A stretch of DNA of 64,000 bases from an uncultured Flavobacteriaceae bacterium (GTDB lineage Bacteria; Bacteroidota; Bacteroidia; Flavobacteriales; Flavobacteriaceae). Numbering within the stretch: position 1 is the first letter of the stretch; every line of letters starts with the position of its first letter. The position numbers and the translations under genes were made by a program. Where the stretch lies: the NCBI GenBank assembly GCA_943789365.1, contig CALSTV010000001.1, positions 1,240,001 to 1,304,000 on the forward strand, in the 5' to 3' direction. Shown piece by piece: positions 18,802-26,858 of this stretch. The notes below the pieces were generated by a model that saw only the letters and a program-made list of their open reading frames with translations, was not told where the DNA came from and ran no database searches.

Positions 18802-20511
18802 CTATTGTTTGATAACTATCCTTTGAAACGCAATAGCTCCATTTTTTTTATCCTCTAATGTAATTAAATAAAATCCTTTTGGGTAACTAGAAATATCTAT
18901 TGACAACTCTGTGTCTTTACTGGCGGTCGACAACAAATTATTTCCTTTAGCGTCAAAAACATGAATTTTATAGTCCTCTAATATCCCTTTTACCACAAAT
19001 CGATTTTTGGTTGGGTTGGGAAATACTTCGAAAAGAACTGAACCACTGTTTTGGTATTCAATCAAAGACATTGGATTTGTTGGAACTTCATCGCAAGTCA
19101 CTTCGCGTAAGCCTTTCCATTCATTATCTACAGGTGTGTATTCATCTGGGAGAAAGTCATATCCCCAATAACTCCAATTGGACGAGCAATTCCATTCTAT
19201 TGCCGCTACTTCAATGGCCTCTTTTTGAGCTGCATCAAAAGACCCGATAAGGTTTGTCGTTTCATTTCTATCGAGTATCATATTATATGCCTCTGTTGGC
19301 TCTCCATGTACATTGAGTCGAAATTTATAATCTCCATCTATCCAAGCCATTTTTTTACTATGTAAAAATGGAATTGCATTTTCACGCTGCGCAATGTCCC
19401 CATTTAACATCGGTATTAATGAAGTTCCATCTATGGGGCGATCATCAGGCATATCATAATCAATAATATCCATCACGGTTGGAAACAAGTCTAGTACACT
19501 TGTCTGATATGTAGATTCGGAAGGCGTATCTGTCTTTCCAGGCCATTTTATAAAAGCAGGTACTAGCACACCTCCATTATACAGGCTTCGTTTTCTATCT
19601 CTCAAACCTCCTGTCTCACCGGGCTTGTTTTTTTCAGGACCATTATCACTACAAAAAAGCAAAATAGTATTGTCATCAATTCCAAGCTCCTCAAGTTTGT
19701 CTTGTAATCTTCCTACTTGATCGTCCATAGCAGTGATACATCCAAAGTAATTTTGTTCATCTTCACTATAAGCGCTATACATTTCCTTATATGAAGGTCC
19801 CGCAACAAATGGTTCGTGTGGCGCATGAAACCAAACCACCGACAAAAATGGTGTATCGTTATTGACAGCATTTTCAATAAAAGGAACTACTCTATCCATC
19901 ATTACTTTTGAGTCGTCTCCTAACAAAGTATTGTTATCTGTAACTACCACTCCATTTTCGTAATAGGGATTTTTAGAACTTATGGGGTCCCATGTCGAAA
20001 TAGAAGACTCTGTTACAAAAGACACATCATAATCTCGCTCCCATGGTGGCGCAAAAAACTGAGGAAATGCCCTGTCTGGCTTTGGCGAATGATTAGGGTC
20101 TAAAGTTCCAATATGCCATTTTCCAAAATGCCCGGTGGCATATCCTTTTTCTTTACAAATACGAGCTAATGAAATTTCTTCTGAAGGAAACACGCCTTCA
20201 TTGGCCGCAAAAATACCAAATCTAGCATAGTGCCTTCCCGTCAAAAACGAGCCTCTCGTTGGTGAACAAACGGGTCCTATGGAATAAAAGTTCAACAACT
20301 CCATACTCTCCCCGGCCAACATATCAAGATTAGGTGTTTGAATAGGAGTGGTATGATTTGGGGTGTTGTTTGCTGTAAAACCGACATCGCCAAACCCCAG
20401 ATCGTCGGCCATCATTAAAATAATATTTGGTCTTTCGTTTTGCGCGTATATTTGTGTAGAAACAAATAATACAACTACCCATACAATCCATTTAGATTTC
20501 AAACTATGCAT
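18802..20511 (-). CDS. Secreted type I sulfatase with T9SS sorting domain
   Basis: The 569-residue protein has a signal peptide ending in YAQ, the metal-binding MMADDLGFGD segment (Asp 36-37) and the sulfatase signature C-S-P-T-R at 82-86, whose Cys becomes formylglycine through a separate maturase. FGKWHIG and CSDNGPE are further active-site blocks. Residues about 497-569 are a T9SS type A sorting domain (VFEVFPNPTKNRF to QRIVIKQ), so the enzyme is exported by the same pathway that needs SprE. It likely removes sulfate esters from marine polysaccharides; no glycoside hydrolase or second sulfatase is adjacent, so the substrate is open. Confidence 0.92.
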   Translation of the reverse strand: MHSLKSKWIVWVVVLFVSTQIYAQNERPNIILMMADDLGFGDVGFTANNTPNHTTPIQTPNLDMLAGESMELLNFYSIGPVCSPTRGSFLTGRHYARFGIFAANEGVFPSEEISLARICKEKGYATGHFGKWHIGTLDPNHSPKPDRAFPQFFAPPWERDYDVSFVTESSISTWDPISSKNPYYENGVVVTDNNTLLGDDSKVMMDRVVPFIENAVNNDTPFLSVVWFHAPHEPFVAGPSYKEMYSAYSEDEQNYFGCITAMDDQVGRLQDKLEELGIDDNTILLFCSDNGPEKNKPGETGGLRDRKRSLYNGGVLVPAFIKWPGKTDTPSESTYQTSVLDLFPTVMDIIDYDMPDDRPIDGTSLIPMLNGDIAQRENAIPFLHSKKMAWIDGDYKFRLNVHGEPTEAYNMILDRNETTNLIGSFDAAQKEAIEVAAIEWNCSSNWSYWGYDFLPDEYTPVDNEWKGLREVTCDEVPTNPMSLIEYQNSGSVLFEVFPNPTKNRFVVKGILEDYKIHVFDAKGNNLLSTASKDTELSIDISSYPKGFYLITLEDKKNGAIAFQRIVIKQ

Positions 20512-20527
20512 ACAATATATTTTCGTA

Positions 20528-20535
20528 CAAAAGTA
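20528..20535 (-). promoter_or_regulatory. Predicted promoter -7 element for the sulfatase
   Basis: TACTTTTG on the minus strand, 16 bases before the ATG, with TTGA about 18 bases further upstream as a possible -33 partner. Confidence 0.5.
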
Positions 20536-20787
20536 TATTGATTAATAGAAGTTCAAGAGTCGAGGTATTGCAATAATTACTACAAAAGAAGCACAAGACA
20601 GCAGAAACCTAACAATAACTACGCTTAATACAGCACATGTTAGTAGCCCTCATCTCCAACAGAAAACCTAGGCTCAACAACAAATTCCAGTAACCTAATA
20701 GCTAAATATTACTTCTTTCTCAGAGCGCAGGTATCTATACATTCTTGGCTTTTGAATGTCCTCCTTTTATCGCTTTTGATAATTTCT

Positions 20788-21843
20788 TTAAAACTGTGTA
20801 TTGATTCTCTCCTCAAACTGTTTAGGTATTTCCTCATTGGATTCTCCTAAGTTTTGTCTTAAGTCAATTTCAATACCCCTAGCAATTGTAGAAATCGGCA
20901 CATCATTTGCAGTTCCCTCGAAAGGATTTTCACCGGTGCGGCCAATACGCTCCATGGTATGAAAAACCCACGCAACAATAAGATAAAACGGAATGGTAAA
21001 CCAAACAAACAATTTCCCTACCAAAGGGCTTTTATCTCCTATTTGACTACCAATCTCTGCAAATTGAGGCACCAATGCCAACGGTAACAGCAATACAAAA
21101 ATCCACATAAAAAAGTGGTTTAGAGTAGCGAAATGTCGTGGATATGGAAAGTTCTTGATACGTTCACTTTTCCCTTGCAAGGTAAAAAGCTCTTCTAAGA
21201 CACCTTCTAACTGTAAAAACGCAAACTCCCAAATAACCCCTTTGTCTTTTAAGACTTTTAAATGATGTGATTGTAAATACAACAAGGCTGTTTGCTTATT
21301 CCCCTTAGAAATCACATAATCCATATCCTCTTTTGAAATATAAGGTGTTAGATCCGTTTCAACATCTGAATCCTTTTCGGGAGGTCGCAAGCCCCATTCT
21401 TGATTGGTTTTATGATGTACATTGGTTTCCCATGATTTTGGCTGTCGCATTGCATGTCGCAAAGCCGTCATCCAAGCAATATGTCTATAGGTTAAAGTTT
21501 TTATTTCTTTTTGCAGTTCTTGCTCATCTATGGGTGTTTCCATGTGCTCATTAGATATCATATCTTGTAAAAACATCCCTAAAGTTCTAGAGGTATTTAC
21601 GATACCTCCCCATATTTTTCGTGCTTCCCAAATCCTACCGTACGCGGCATTGTTCTGAAAACCAATAACAAAAGCTACCGCAGTACCAATAAGTGCCAAT
21701 GGAGTCCAAGGAACTCGAAACCAATCTAATTGAAAAAAGTAATAGAGTGCAACCCAAAACAAAATGATTATTAAAAACAAAAGTGTTTCAAATCGTGTCC
21801 ACCAAGCCATCTGATAGGCCGTGTAATTCTTTCTAGTATGCAT
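20788..21843 (-). CDS. Bestrophin-family membrane channel
   Basis: A 351-residue member of the bestrophin/UPF0187 family, pentameric anion (or, in bacteria, often cation) channels of the inner membrane. The N-terminus YTAYQMAWWTRFETLLFLIIILFW leads into helix 1; PWTPLALIGTAVAFVIGFQNNAAYGRIWEARKIWGGIVNTSRTLG is the hallmark segment (conserved FxxNxAYxRWWE-like motif). Two further helices lie near 235-275. The 276-base gap after the sulfatase holds nothing I can assign. Confidence 0.88.
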   Translation of the reverse strand: MHTRKNYTAYQMAWWTRFETLLFLIIILFWVALYYFFQLDWFRVPWTPLALIGTAVAFVIGFQNNAAYGRIWEARKIWGGIVNTSRTLGMFLQDMISNEHMETPIDEQELQKEIKTLTYRHIAWMTALRHAMRQPKSWETNVHHKTNQEWGLRPPEKDSDVETDLTPYISKEDMDYVISKGNKQTALLYLQSHHLKVLKDKGVIWEFAFLQLEGVLEELFTLQGKSERIKNFPYPRHFATLNHFFMWIFVLLLPLALVPQFAEIGSQIGDKSPLVGKLFVWFTIPFYLIVAWVFHTMERIGRTGENPFEGTANDVPISTIARGIEIDLRQNLGESNEEIPKQFEERINTQF

Positions 21844-21903
21844 AATTAATCGTCTTTGTATAAAGTGTAACTGATTTCTTCAAATTGAATCCTGTCTAAA
21901 ATA

Positions 21904-21931
21904 CAAAAAAAACACAAGCTATAATAGCTTG
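21904..21931 (-). terminator. Intrinsic terminator after the racemase-like gene
   Basis: A 7-bp stem (caagcta / tagcttg, 21915-21931) with a 3-base loop, followed on the minus strand by a run of eight T. Confidence 0.75.
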
Positions 21932-21965
21932 CACACCGAATAGGAAAGTCAACTCAAAACCACGG

Positions 21966-22583
21966 TTAACAACGCTTCACATAGTACTCAACACCAAATT
22001 CAGGACTCGAATATATTTTTTTTGAAAATGTTTGAAGTAACTTTATCGCTCCTTCCATAGACGCTTGAGCCAAGAAAACAACTTCCACATCGTTTTCTAT
22101 CTTTAGTATTTCCTTTGCTATAGATTCTTCGTAAGCCTGTGTATTCCCTTCTTTGAAGTACTCCCACGACGCAACACAATCTACCAATTGTATTTGAATG
22201 TTTTTATTTAAACTGACGGCAAATTTTTCCAAAATATTTTCACTGACTTCCTTGGTAGAAGTTGCGGCATACACAAGTGCAATTTTTGTATAATTTTCAA
22301 CTAGATACTTTGCAATTGGCATATCTATTCTAAAAACTCCTTGCAAACTATCTGCCGCTTCTCCATACGTAGAACAGGTACAAACTAAAATAGTTGGCTG
22401 TAAGCGTTGAATGTCCGTAACTTCTTTCTTAAAAGTTATCATATCAACTTCACCTTTGTCTAGTGCATAACTTAGCAAATCTTCATTGACAAAATGTTGT
22501 ATTGGAATATCAGCATTAAACTTTCTTACCAAATTTTCAAAACGCTCTTTGAGCACCTTAGTCGTATGTAGAAAAGCAAACAT
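21966..22583 (-). CDS. Aspartate/glutamate (hydantoin) racemase-like protein
   Basis: A 205-residue protein with two-domain racemase features: an N-terminal FAFLHTT strand, then TILVCTCSTYGEAAD, which places a Cys where the family has its first catalytic Cys followed by S/T. The C-terminal half has VEVVFLAQASMEGAIKLL where a second catalytic Cys would normally lie (GC-T-H pattern); here Ala-Gln occupies that place, so a true two-base racemase is doubtful and a decarboxylase or isomerase role is possible. It stands between two terminators. Confidence 0.6.
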   Translation of the reverse strand: MFAFLHTTKVLKERFENLVRKFNADIPIQHFVNEDLLSYALDKGEVDMITFKKEVTDIQRLQPTILVCTCSTYGEAADSLQGVFRIDMPIAKYLVENYTKIALVYAATSTKEVSENILEKFAVSLNKNIQIQLVDCVASWEYFKEGNTQAYEESIAKEILKIENDVEVVFLAQASMEGAIKLLQTFSKKIYSSPEFGVEYYVKRC

Positions 22584-22617
22584 AATCGTAGTAATTTTGT
22601 AGGGTTCAAACAGGTTT

Positions 22618-22657
22618 TAAAAAAAACTCGGACTTTCAACTAAATGAAAGTCCGAGT
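22618..22657 (-). terminator. Intrinsic terminator of ppnP
   Basis: Perfect 13-bp stem (actcggactttca at 22626-22638, tgaaagtccgagt at 22645-22657) with a 6-base loop and a following T-run on the minus strand. Confidence 0.88.
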
Positions 22658-22700
22658 ATAAATAAATCCTACCCCTAAGATTTACATATTATCTTGATTC

Positions 22701-22982
22701 TTATTTGTATTGACACAAATAAGAAGTTTGTCCAATAGATTTCACTTTAAAAGAACTATTCGCGTCTACTTCAAAAGAAGTTCCTGCGCCAAAAGATTTC
22801 CATTCAGTACTTCCTGGTAACAAGGCTACCAATTCACCTTCAATAACACGCATCGTTTCATGAGAGGAAGTTCCAAACTCATAATCTCCAGGCTCCATTA
22901 CTCCAATTGTTGAATTTCCAGCAGCAGAAGTATATCCTAAAGACTTCACCTTTGCATCAAAATATTCGTTGCTAGCAATCAT
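22701..22982 (-). CDS. ppnP: Pyrimidine/purine nucleoside phosphorylase (PpnP)
   Basis: A 93-residue single-domain cupin of the DUF1255/YaiE family. PpnP phosphorolyses a range of nucleosides to the base and ribose-1-phosphate. Family signatures visible are NEYFDAKVKSLGY, STIGVMEPGDYEFGTSSHETMRVIEGELVALLPG and a C-terminal SYLCQYK. It ends in a strong terminator and starts 67 bases after the end of the NrfD-like gene, so it may be read through from the nap operon. Confidence 0.9.
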   Translation of the reverse strand: MIASNEYFDAKVKSLGYTSAAGNSTIGVMEPGDYEFGTSSHETMRVIEGELVALLPGSTEWKSFGAGTSFEVDANSSFKVKSIGQTSYLCQYK

Positions 22983-23049
22983 AGTTTCTTTTTTGTGGGA
23001 AGCAAATATACTTAAAATTATATAGTTACCAAAAAAAAATCAACTTAGA

Positions 23050-24267
23050 TTAAGATTTCAAACGCAATTTCCCTGTCTCAATACCAATTGCCGTTCTTGC
23101 CAAAATAGTAAACACAAAAGCACCCATCGCCCAAATACCAAGTGTTACTCCTATTTCAATACCCGTTGGCAAATACTCCACAATCTTCCCATAAGGCCCA
23201 GGAATAAACCCTGGCACTATCAGTCCAAATCCTTTTTCTATCCATATAGCAACAAAAAGCAAAAAACAACAGATATACAATATGGTTAAATTGTTTCGAA
23301 ACTTGTGAAATGTAAGCGTAATCGTAGCAATTATATTTAGTGGAATTGCTGTCCAAATCCAAGGCATTAAAGCATGTTTACCATGCAAACCAAAATACAA
23401 ATAATAAGCACTTTCACTATGATGTGTAGGTGCATAAAATTCCTTAAACAACTCTGAACCAAGCATGATTAAATTTATCTGAGCAGCCACAGTAACCACC
23501 AAAGCAATCTTCTTAATGGTTTTATCTGGTAAAGGAAAATCCGTATGTTTTCGGATGACCGATAACACCAAAATAATCAAAGCAGGCCCGGCAGCAAATG
23601 CAGAAGCTAGAAAACGAGGTCCTAAGAGTGCATTATTCCAAAAAGGTCTTGCTTGTAAGCCTTGGTATAAAAACGCAGTAACCAAATGAATTCCTACAGC
23701 CCAAAACACAGATAAAAAAGCCCCAGGTACATAGACTCTTGACAAGGCTTCTTTACCTTGATAATGTCGAAATAATATATAGAAAGGTATCGTTATATTT
23801 ATAAACAAATAGCCGTTGAGCACCAAAACATCCCAAGTAAGCATGGAGTTTGGAAAGTTAAAAACTCCTAATCCCGGAATCATATGCCAGAGTACAGAAG
23901 GGCCTCCCATATCTGCCACTACAAAGGCAAGACACATCAATAACGCTGCCACTGCAACACCTTCACCAATCAATACGGCTTGTTTAAAATCTACATCATG
24001 CAAAACATAAGTCGGCATTACGAGCATGACTGCTGCAGCCGCCACCCCTACCAAAAAAGTAAAGTTTGAAATATACAGGCCCCAACTTACACGATCTGTC
24101 ATTCCTGTCACCACCAAACCTTCTTTAAGTTGAATGGCGTAGCAATACATTCCTGCAAGCATAACAGCTGTGAGAAATGCCATCCATAAATGATACTTAC
24201 GTGTACCATGTGTACTAATATCAATACTGTCTTTTACCAGTTTTTTGAACACTTTTAATCTTCCCAT
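23050..24267 (-). CDS. NrfD/PsrC-like quinol-oxidising membrane subunit of the nap operon
   Basis: A 405-residue protein with about ten hydrophobic helices, related to NrfD, PsrC and ActC membrane subunits that take electrons from menaquinol and hand them to a ferredoxin-like partner. Conserved-looking elements are WGLYISNFTFLVGVAAAAVML, SVLWHMIPGLGVFNFPNSMLTWDVLVLNGYL and FWNNALLGPRFLASAFAAGPALI. It is the last gene of the nap operon, 40 bases after the four-cluster ferredoxin gene. No NapC or NapH is present, so this protein with its ferredoxin is the probable quinol entry point. Confidence 0.82.
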   Translation of the reverse strand: MGRLKVFKKLVKDSIDISTHGTRKYHLWMAFLTAVMLAGMYCYAIQLKEGLVVTGMTDRVSWGLYISNFTFLVGVAAAAVMLVMPTYVLHDVDFKQAVLIGEGVAVAALLMCLAFVVADMGGPSVLWHMIPGLGVFNFPNSMLTWDVLVLNGYLFINITIPFYILFRHYQGKEALSRVYVPGAFLSVFWAVGIHLVTAFLYQGLQARPFWNNALLGPRFLASAFAAGPALIILVLSVIRKHTDFPLPDKTIKKIALVVTVAAQINLIMLGSELFKEFYAPTHHSESAYYLYFGLHGKHALMPWIWTAIPLNIIATITLTFHKFRNNLTILYICCFLLFVAIWIEKGFGLIVPGFIPGPYGKIVEYLPTGIEIGVTLGIWAMGAFVFTILARTAIGIETGKLRLKS

Positions 24268-24307
24268 TTCTATCTTTTAAACGAAATTATTTTTTAGTCG
24301 CACCTAA

Positions 24308-25384
24308 TTAATCCATAAAATACCAGAACTTAGGATCGGTTCCTAAATCTTCTTTGAGACGGAATACTTTTTTGTTTTCCAAGACCCAACGCAAAGTACT
24401 ATTAGGGTCTAAGAGGTTTCCAAAAATTCGAGCTCCAGTCGGACACGCTTCAACACAAGCTGGGTTTTCACCTTTTCTTGAGCGCTGAATACAAAAGGTA
24501 CATTTTTCCATTACCCCTTTTTTACGCAGACGATTCCCTAAATAATGTTGATTTTTATTCACTTCTTCTTGTGGTACTTCTGGTGTTTTCCAATTGAAAC
24601 GTCTACCGTCATATGGGCAAGCCGCCATACAATATCGACAGCCAACGCACCAATCATAATCTACAACCACAATACCATCCGGTTCTTTCCAAGTAGCTTG
24701 AACTGGACACACCTCAACACAAGGTGGATTATCGCAATGAAAACATTGAGTTCCCATATAAAAATGACCATCTGCAGGAACTTCATGGTAGTAGTTATCA
24801 TCTGCCTCACCAAAATTAAGCCCTTTTCCGTCTTTCATTTCATGGATGCGTATGTATTCCATTTGAGAGTCTCTATCCTGATTGTTTTCTTCAACACAGG
24901 CGCTCACACAATCCATATATCCTTGACATTTCGAAATATTAAAGGCATAACCAAAAAGCACATCTTCTTCTGCCGATTTTGAAGACATATTCAAAGTATC
25001 TTCTGTTTTCAACTGATGTTTACGCACCAATCTATCCACAGTCGATTTCTTTTCTTCTTCGGTCATTAATTTATAGTTCCCTTTGAATTGTTCTTCCCAA
25101 TCGATTTGTGCTTTTTCTTTGGCGGTGTCACTAGATGAAACTGAACATGCCGTAGAAACAGCCCCTGCTCCTGCCAACAAACTTGCTGTGAGTTGTTTGA
25201 ATGCATTTCTACGATCCATATTGGCACCCAATACTTGATCAAAACCATCTTTTCTCTGCTGAGTTTGTTGTCCATGAGAACCACATCCTCCTTCACTTTT
25301 TCCACAACCACATCCGCTCGAAGGAGCTTGTTTTTTCTTATTTGTAAGGTTTAGAGAAAACCACTTTTTATTGTTCGTGCTCAT
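24308..25384 (-). CDS. Four-cluster ferredoxin subunit (NrfC/ActB-like), nap operon
   Basis: A 358-residue Fe-S protein with four cluster-binding blocks: Cys 153/159/163, Cys 214/217/222/226, Cys 246/249/252/256 and Cys 295/298/310/314. In the first block the expected second Cys is Tyr156 (KCQGYMDC), so that site probably holds a [3Fe-4S] cluster, as in ActB-type subunits. A twin-arginine-like segment (NMDRRNAFKQLTASLLAGAG) lies at 56-75, and before it is a Cys/Gly-rich stretch with Cys 25, 27 and 34. It should pass electrons between the NrfD-like subunit and the cytochromes. Confidence 0.85.
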   Translation of the reverse strand: MSTNNKKWFSLNLTNKKKQAPSSGCGCGKSEGGCGSHGQQTQQRKDGFDQVLGANMDRRNAFKQLTASLLAGAGAVSTACSVSSSDTAKEKAQIDWEEQFKGNYKLMTEEEKKSTVDRLVRKHQLKTEDTLNMSSKSAEEDVLFGYAFNISKCQGYMDCVSACVEENNQDRDSQMEYIRIHEMKDGKGLNFGEADDNYYHEVPADGHFYMGTQCFHCDNPPCVEVCPVQATWKEPDGIVVVDYDWCVGCRYCMAACPYDGRRFNWKTPEVPQEEVNKNQHYLGNRLRKKGVMEKCTFCIQRSRKGENPACVEACPTGARIFGNLLDPNSTLRWVLENKKVFRLKEDLGTDPKFWYFMD

Positions 25385-25452
25385 ATTTTCATTTCAGTTT
25401 TGGTTGGTTCGTACTTGATTTTACATGCCACTCGTTTTATAAGGAGGAGCTC

Positions 25453-26178
25453 TCAATCTCTATCTTGTCGTTTTTGCGTATTGAATTTTGCAGGCCATTT
25501 GGATTCAAACCCTGGTTTATGAGGATTGTGACAGTTCACACAGGTAAAAGAAGCTCTAGGAGCTGCCCAGCTTTCAATTCGTTTACCATGCGCACCTCCC
25601 TTCCAGTCTTCAAATTGTTTGGAGTGACATTGGTTGCATACTTTGTAACTATAATTGAAATCAATTTGACTTCCTGTCAAACTTATTAAATGATCCATAT
25701 CTTGTGCATTGTGACAGGTCAAACAATTCATCGCATCTTGGTTTGCATGTTGCAATTTAATATTCCAATGTGCCTTTTGAAATTCTTTCCCTTTGAGTTG
25801 TGCTACTGGTTTGCTATGGCATTCAGAACATTTATAGGATTGCAATTCACTTTTCCGTTCTGGAATCAAAAAAGTATGTCCGCCCTCCGTAATTTCAATG
25901 GTATTGTATTCTTCAAGAAAGGGGTCTGAGGATAGCGTTGTTCCTTGATAGTCCTTTCCTAAGTCTTCAAATTTATCGACCACGCTGTGGTATTCATCTT
26001 TGTGATGCCCACAAGAGCCTAGAAAGATAACCCCCATTAATAATAGCATTTTTTGCAAATACTTCTTATGAATACCTTTACGCATTTTCATAGCCGCTCT
26101 TCTCCTTTTGGTTTCTCTAACCCGTTCCATAAAATTGGAAACACTGTATAACACACTATTTTTATTTGATGTATCCAT
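25453..26178 (-). CDS. Tetrahaem c-type cytochrome lipoprotein, nap operon
   Basis: The 241-residue protein has four CxxCH haem sites at 117-121 (CSECH), 152-156 (CLTCH), 181-185 (CNQCH) and 213-217 (CVNCH). A hydrophobic stretch ending LGSC places a lipidated Cys at 56, preceded by an unusually long, very basic N-terminal region (about 45 residues, RRRAAMKMRKGIHKK). Many histidines between the sites could be distal haem ligands. Its ATG overlaps the napB stop by one base (TAATG), so the two are coupled. It probably carries electrons to NapB/NapA. Not a NapC/NrfH, which would have an N-terminal anchor and a different spacing. Confidence 0.8.
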   Translation of the reverse strand: MDTSNKNSVLYSVSNFMERVRETKRRRAAMKMRKGIHKKYLQKMLLLMGVIFLGSCGHHKDEYHSVVDKFEDLGKDYQGTTLSSDPFLEEYNTIEITEGGHTFLIPERKSELQSYKCSECHSKPVAQLKGKEFQKAHWNIKLQHANQDAMNCLTCHNAQDMDHLISLTGSQIDFNYSYKVCNQCHSKQFEDWKGGAHGKRIESWAAPRASFTCVNCHNPHKPGFESKWPAKFNTQKRQDRD

Positions 26179-26855
26179 TATTTTCTTATAAAATTACCAA
26201 TATCTGTTACCTCCTTATTGTTGATGACATGACATTGTCTACAATTGACACGTTCTGGATGCGACACTCTAATTTCTTTAGGAGCACTTGGTCCTGCATG
26301 GCACGACAAACAGTTTTCTCGCAGCTGCAATTGATGTGGAATTACCGGAGGACTTCCTGGCAAGGCATTGTTGATACCCGCCTTAGGTGCTGCTACTTTT
26401 TCAAAGTTGGTTATCTTAAATAAACTTTGTGTTTTCTGAGGCACATGGCATTGCCTACAGTTTATCTTGTCGGGATGCGGTGTTACGGGGGCATACGCGT
26501 CATACTTACTTACAAAACCACCATTTTCATGACATTTTAAGCAGGCGTTCCCTCCCATATTTCGCTCGCTCGATACCTCATGAGGAATGCTTGGAGGGGC
26601 ACCGTGATACGCCCGATTGTCATAATAGTCTTTCAAGCTTCTTTGATGTGTAGCATCTATTGGCATAGCCGCGTAGTCCAATGCAAATTCAGACCGTTGA
26701 AAAACCCCTTTCTCCGAAGGAATTTCAGGATAAGGTTCCTTCTTCTCTAAAGGAACATAAGCCTCTTCTAAACCAGCTTGATAACTGTAATTCCAAACAG
26801 AGAGAAAAGCTACCAATAGCAAAACAAATAATGATACGATTCCGAGTCTTTTCAT
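26178..26855 (-). CDS. napB: NapB-type cytochrome c subunit, duplicated (tetrahaem)
   Basis: NapB is the electron-transfer partner of NapA and normally binds two haems. This 225-residue version has four CxxCH sites (105-109, 133-137, 182-186, 205-209) arranged as two similar halves: APPSIPHE...CLKCH...NCRQCHVPQ and SPPVIPHQ...CLSCH...NCRQCHV. The first half matches classic NapB (RAYHGAPPSIPHE, QCHVPQ). An N-terminal hydrophobic helix (5-22) exports or anchors it. It lies 3 bases after napA. Confidence 0.85.
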   Translation of the reverse strand: MKRLGIVSLFVLLLVAFLSVWNYSYQAGLEEAYVPLEKKEPYPEIPSEKGVFQRSEFALDYAAMPIDATHQRSLKDYYDNRAYHGAPPSIPHEVSSERNMGGNACLKCHENGGFVSKYDAYAPVTPHPDKINCRQCHVPQKTQSLFKITNFEKVAAPKAGINNALPGSPPVIPHQLQLRENCLSCHAGPSAPKEIRVSHPERVNCRQCHVINNKEVTDIGNFIRK

Positions 26856-26858
26856 CTT

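Noticed and set aside
20560-20787. Possible decayed frame between sulfatase and bestrophin
   Set aside because: Short readable stretches exist on the minus strand but with stops in all frames and no recognisable family.
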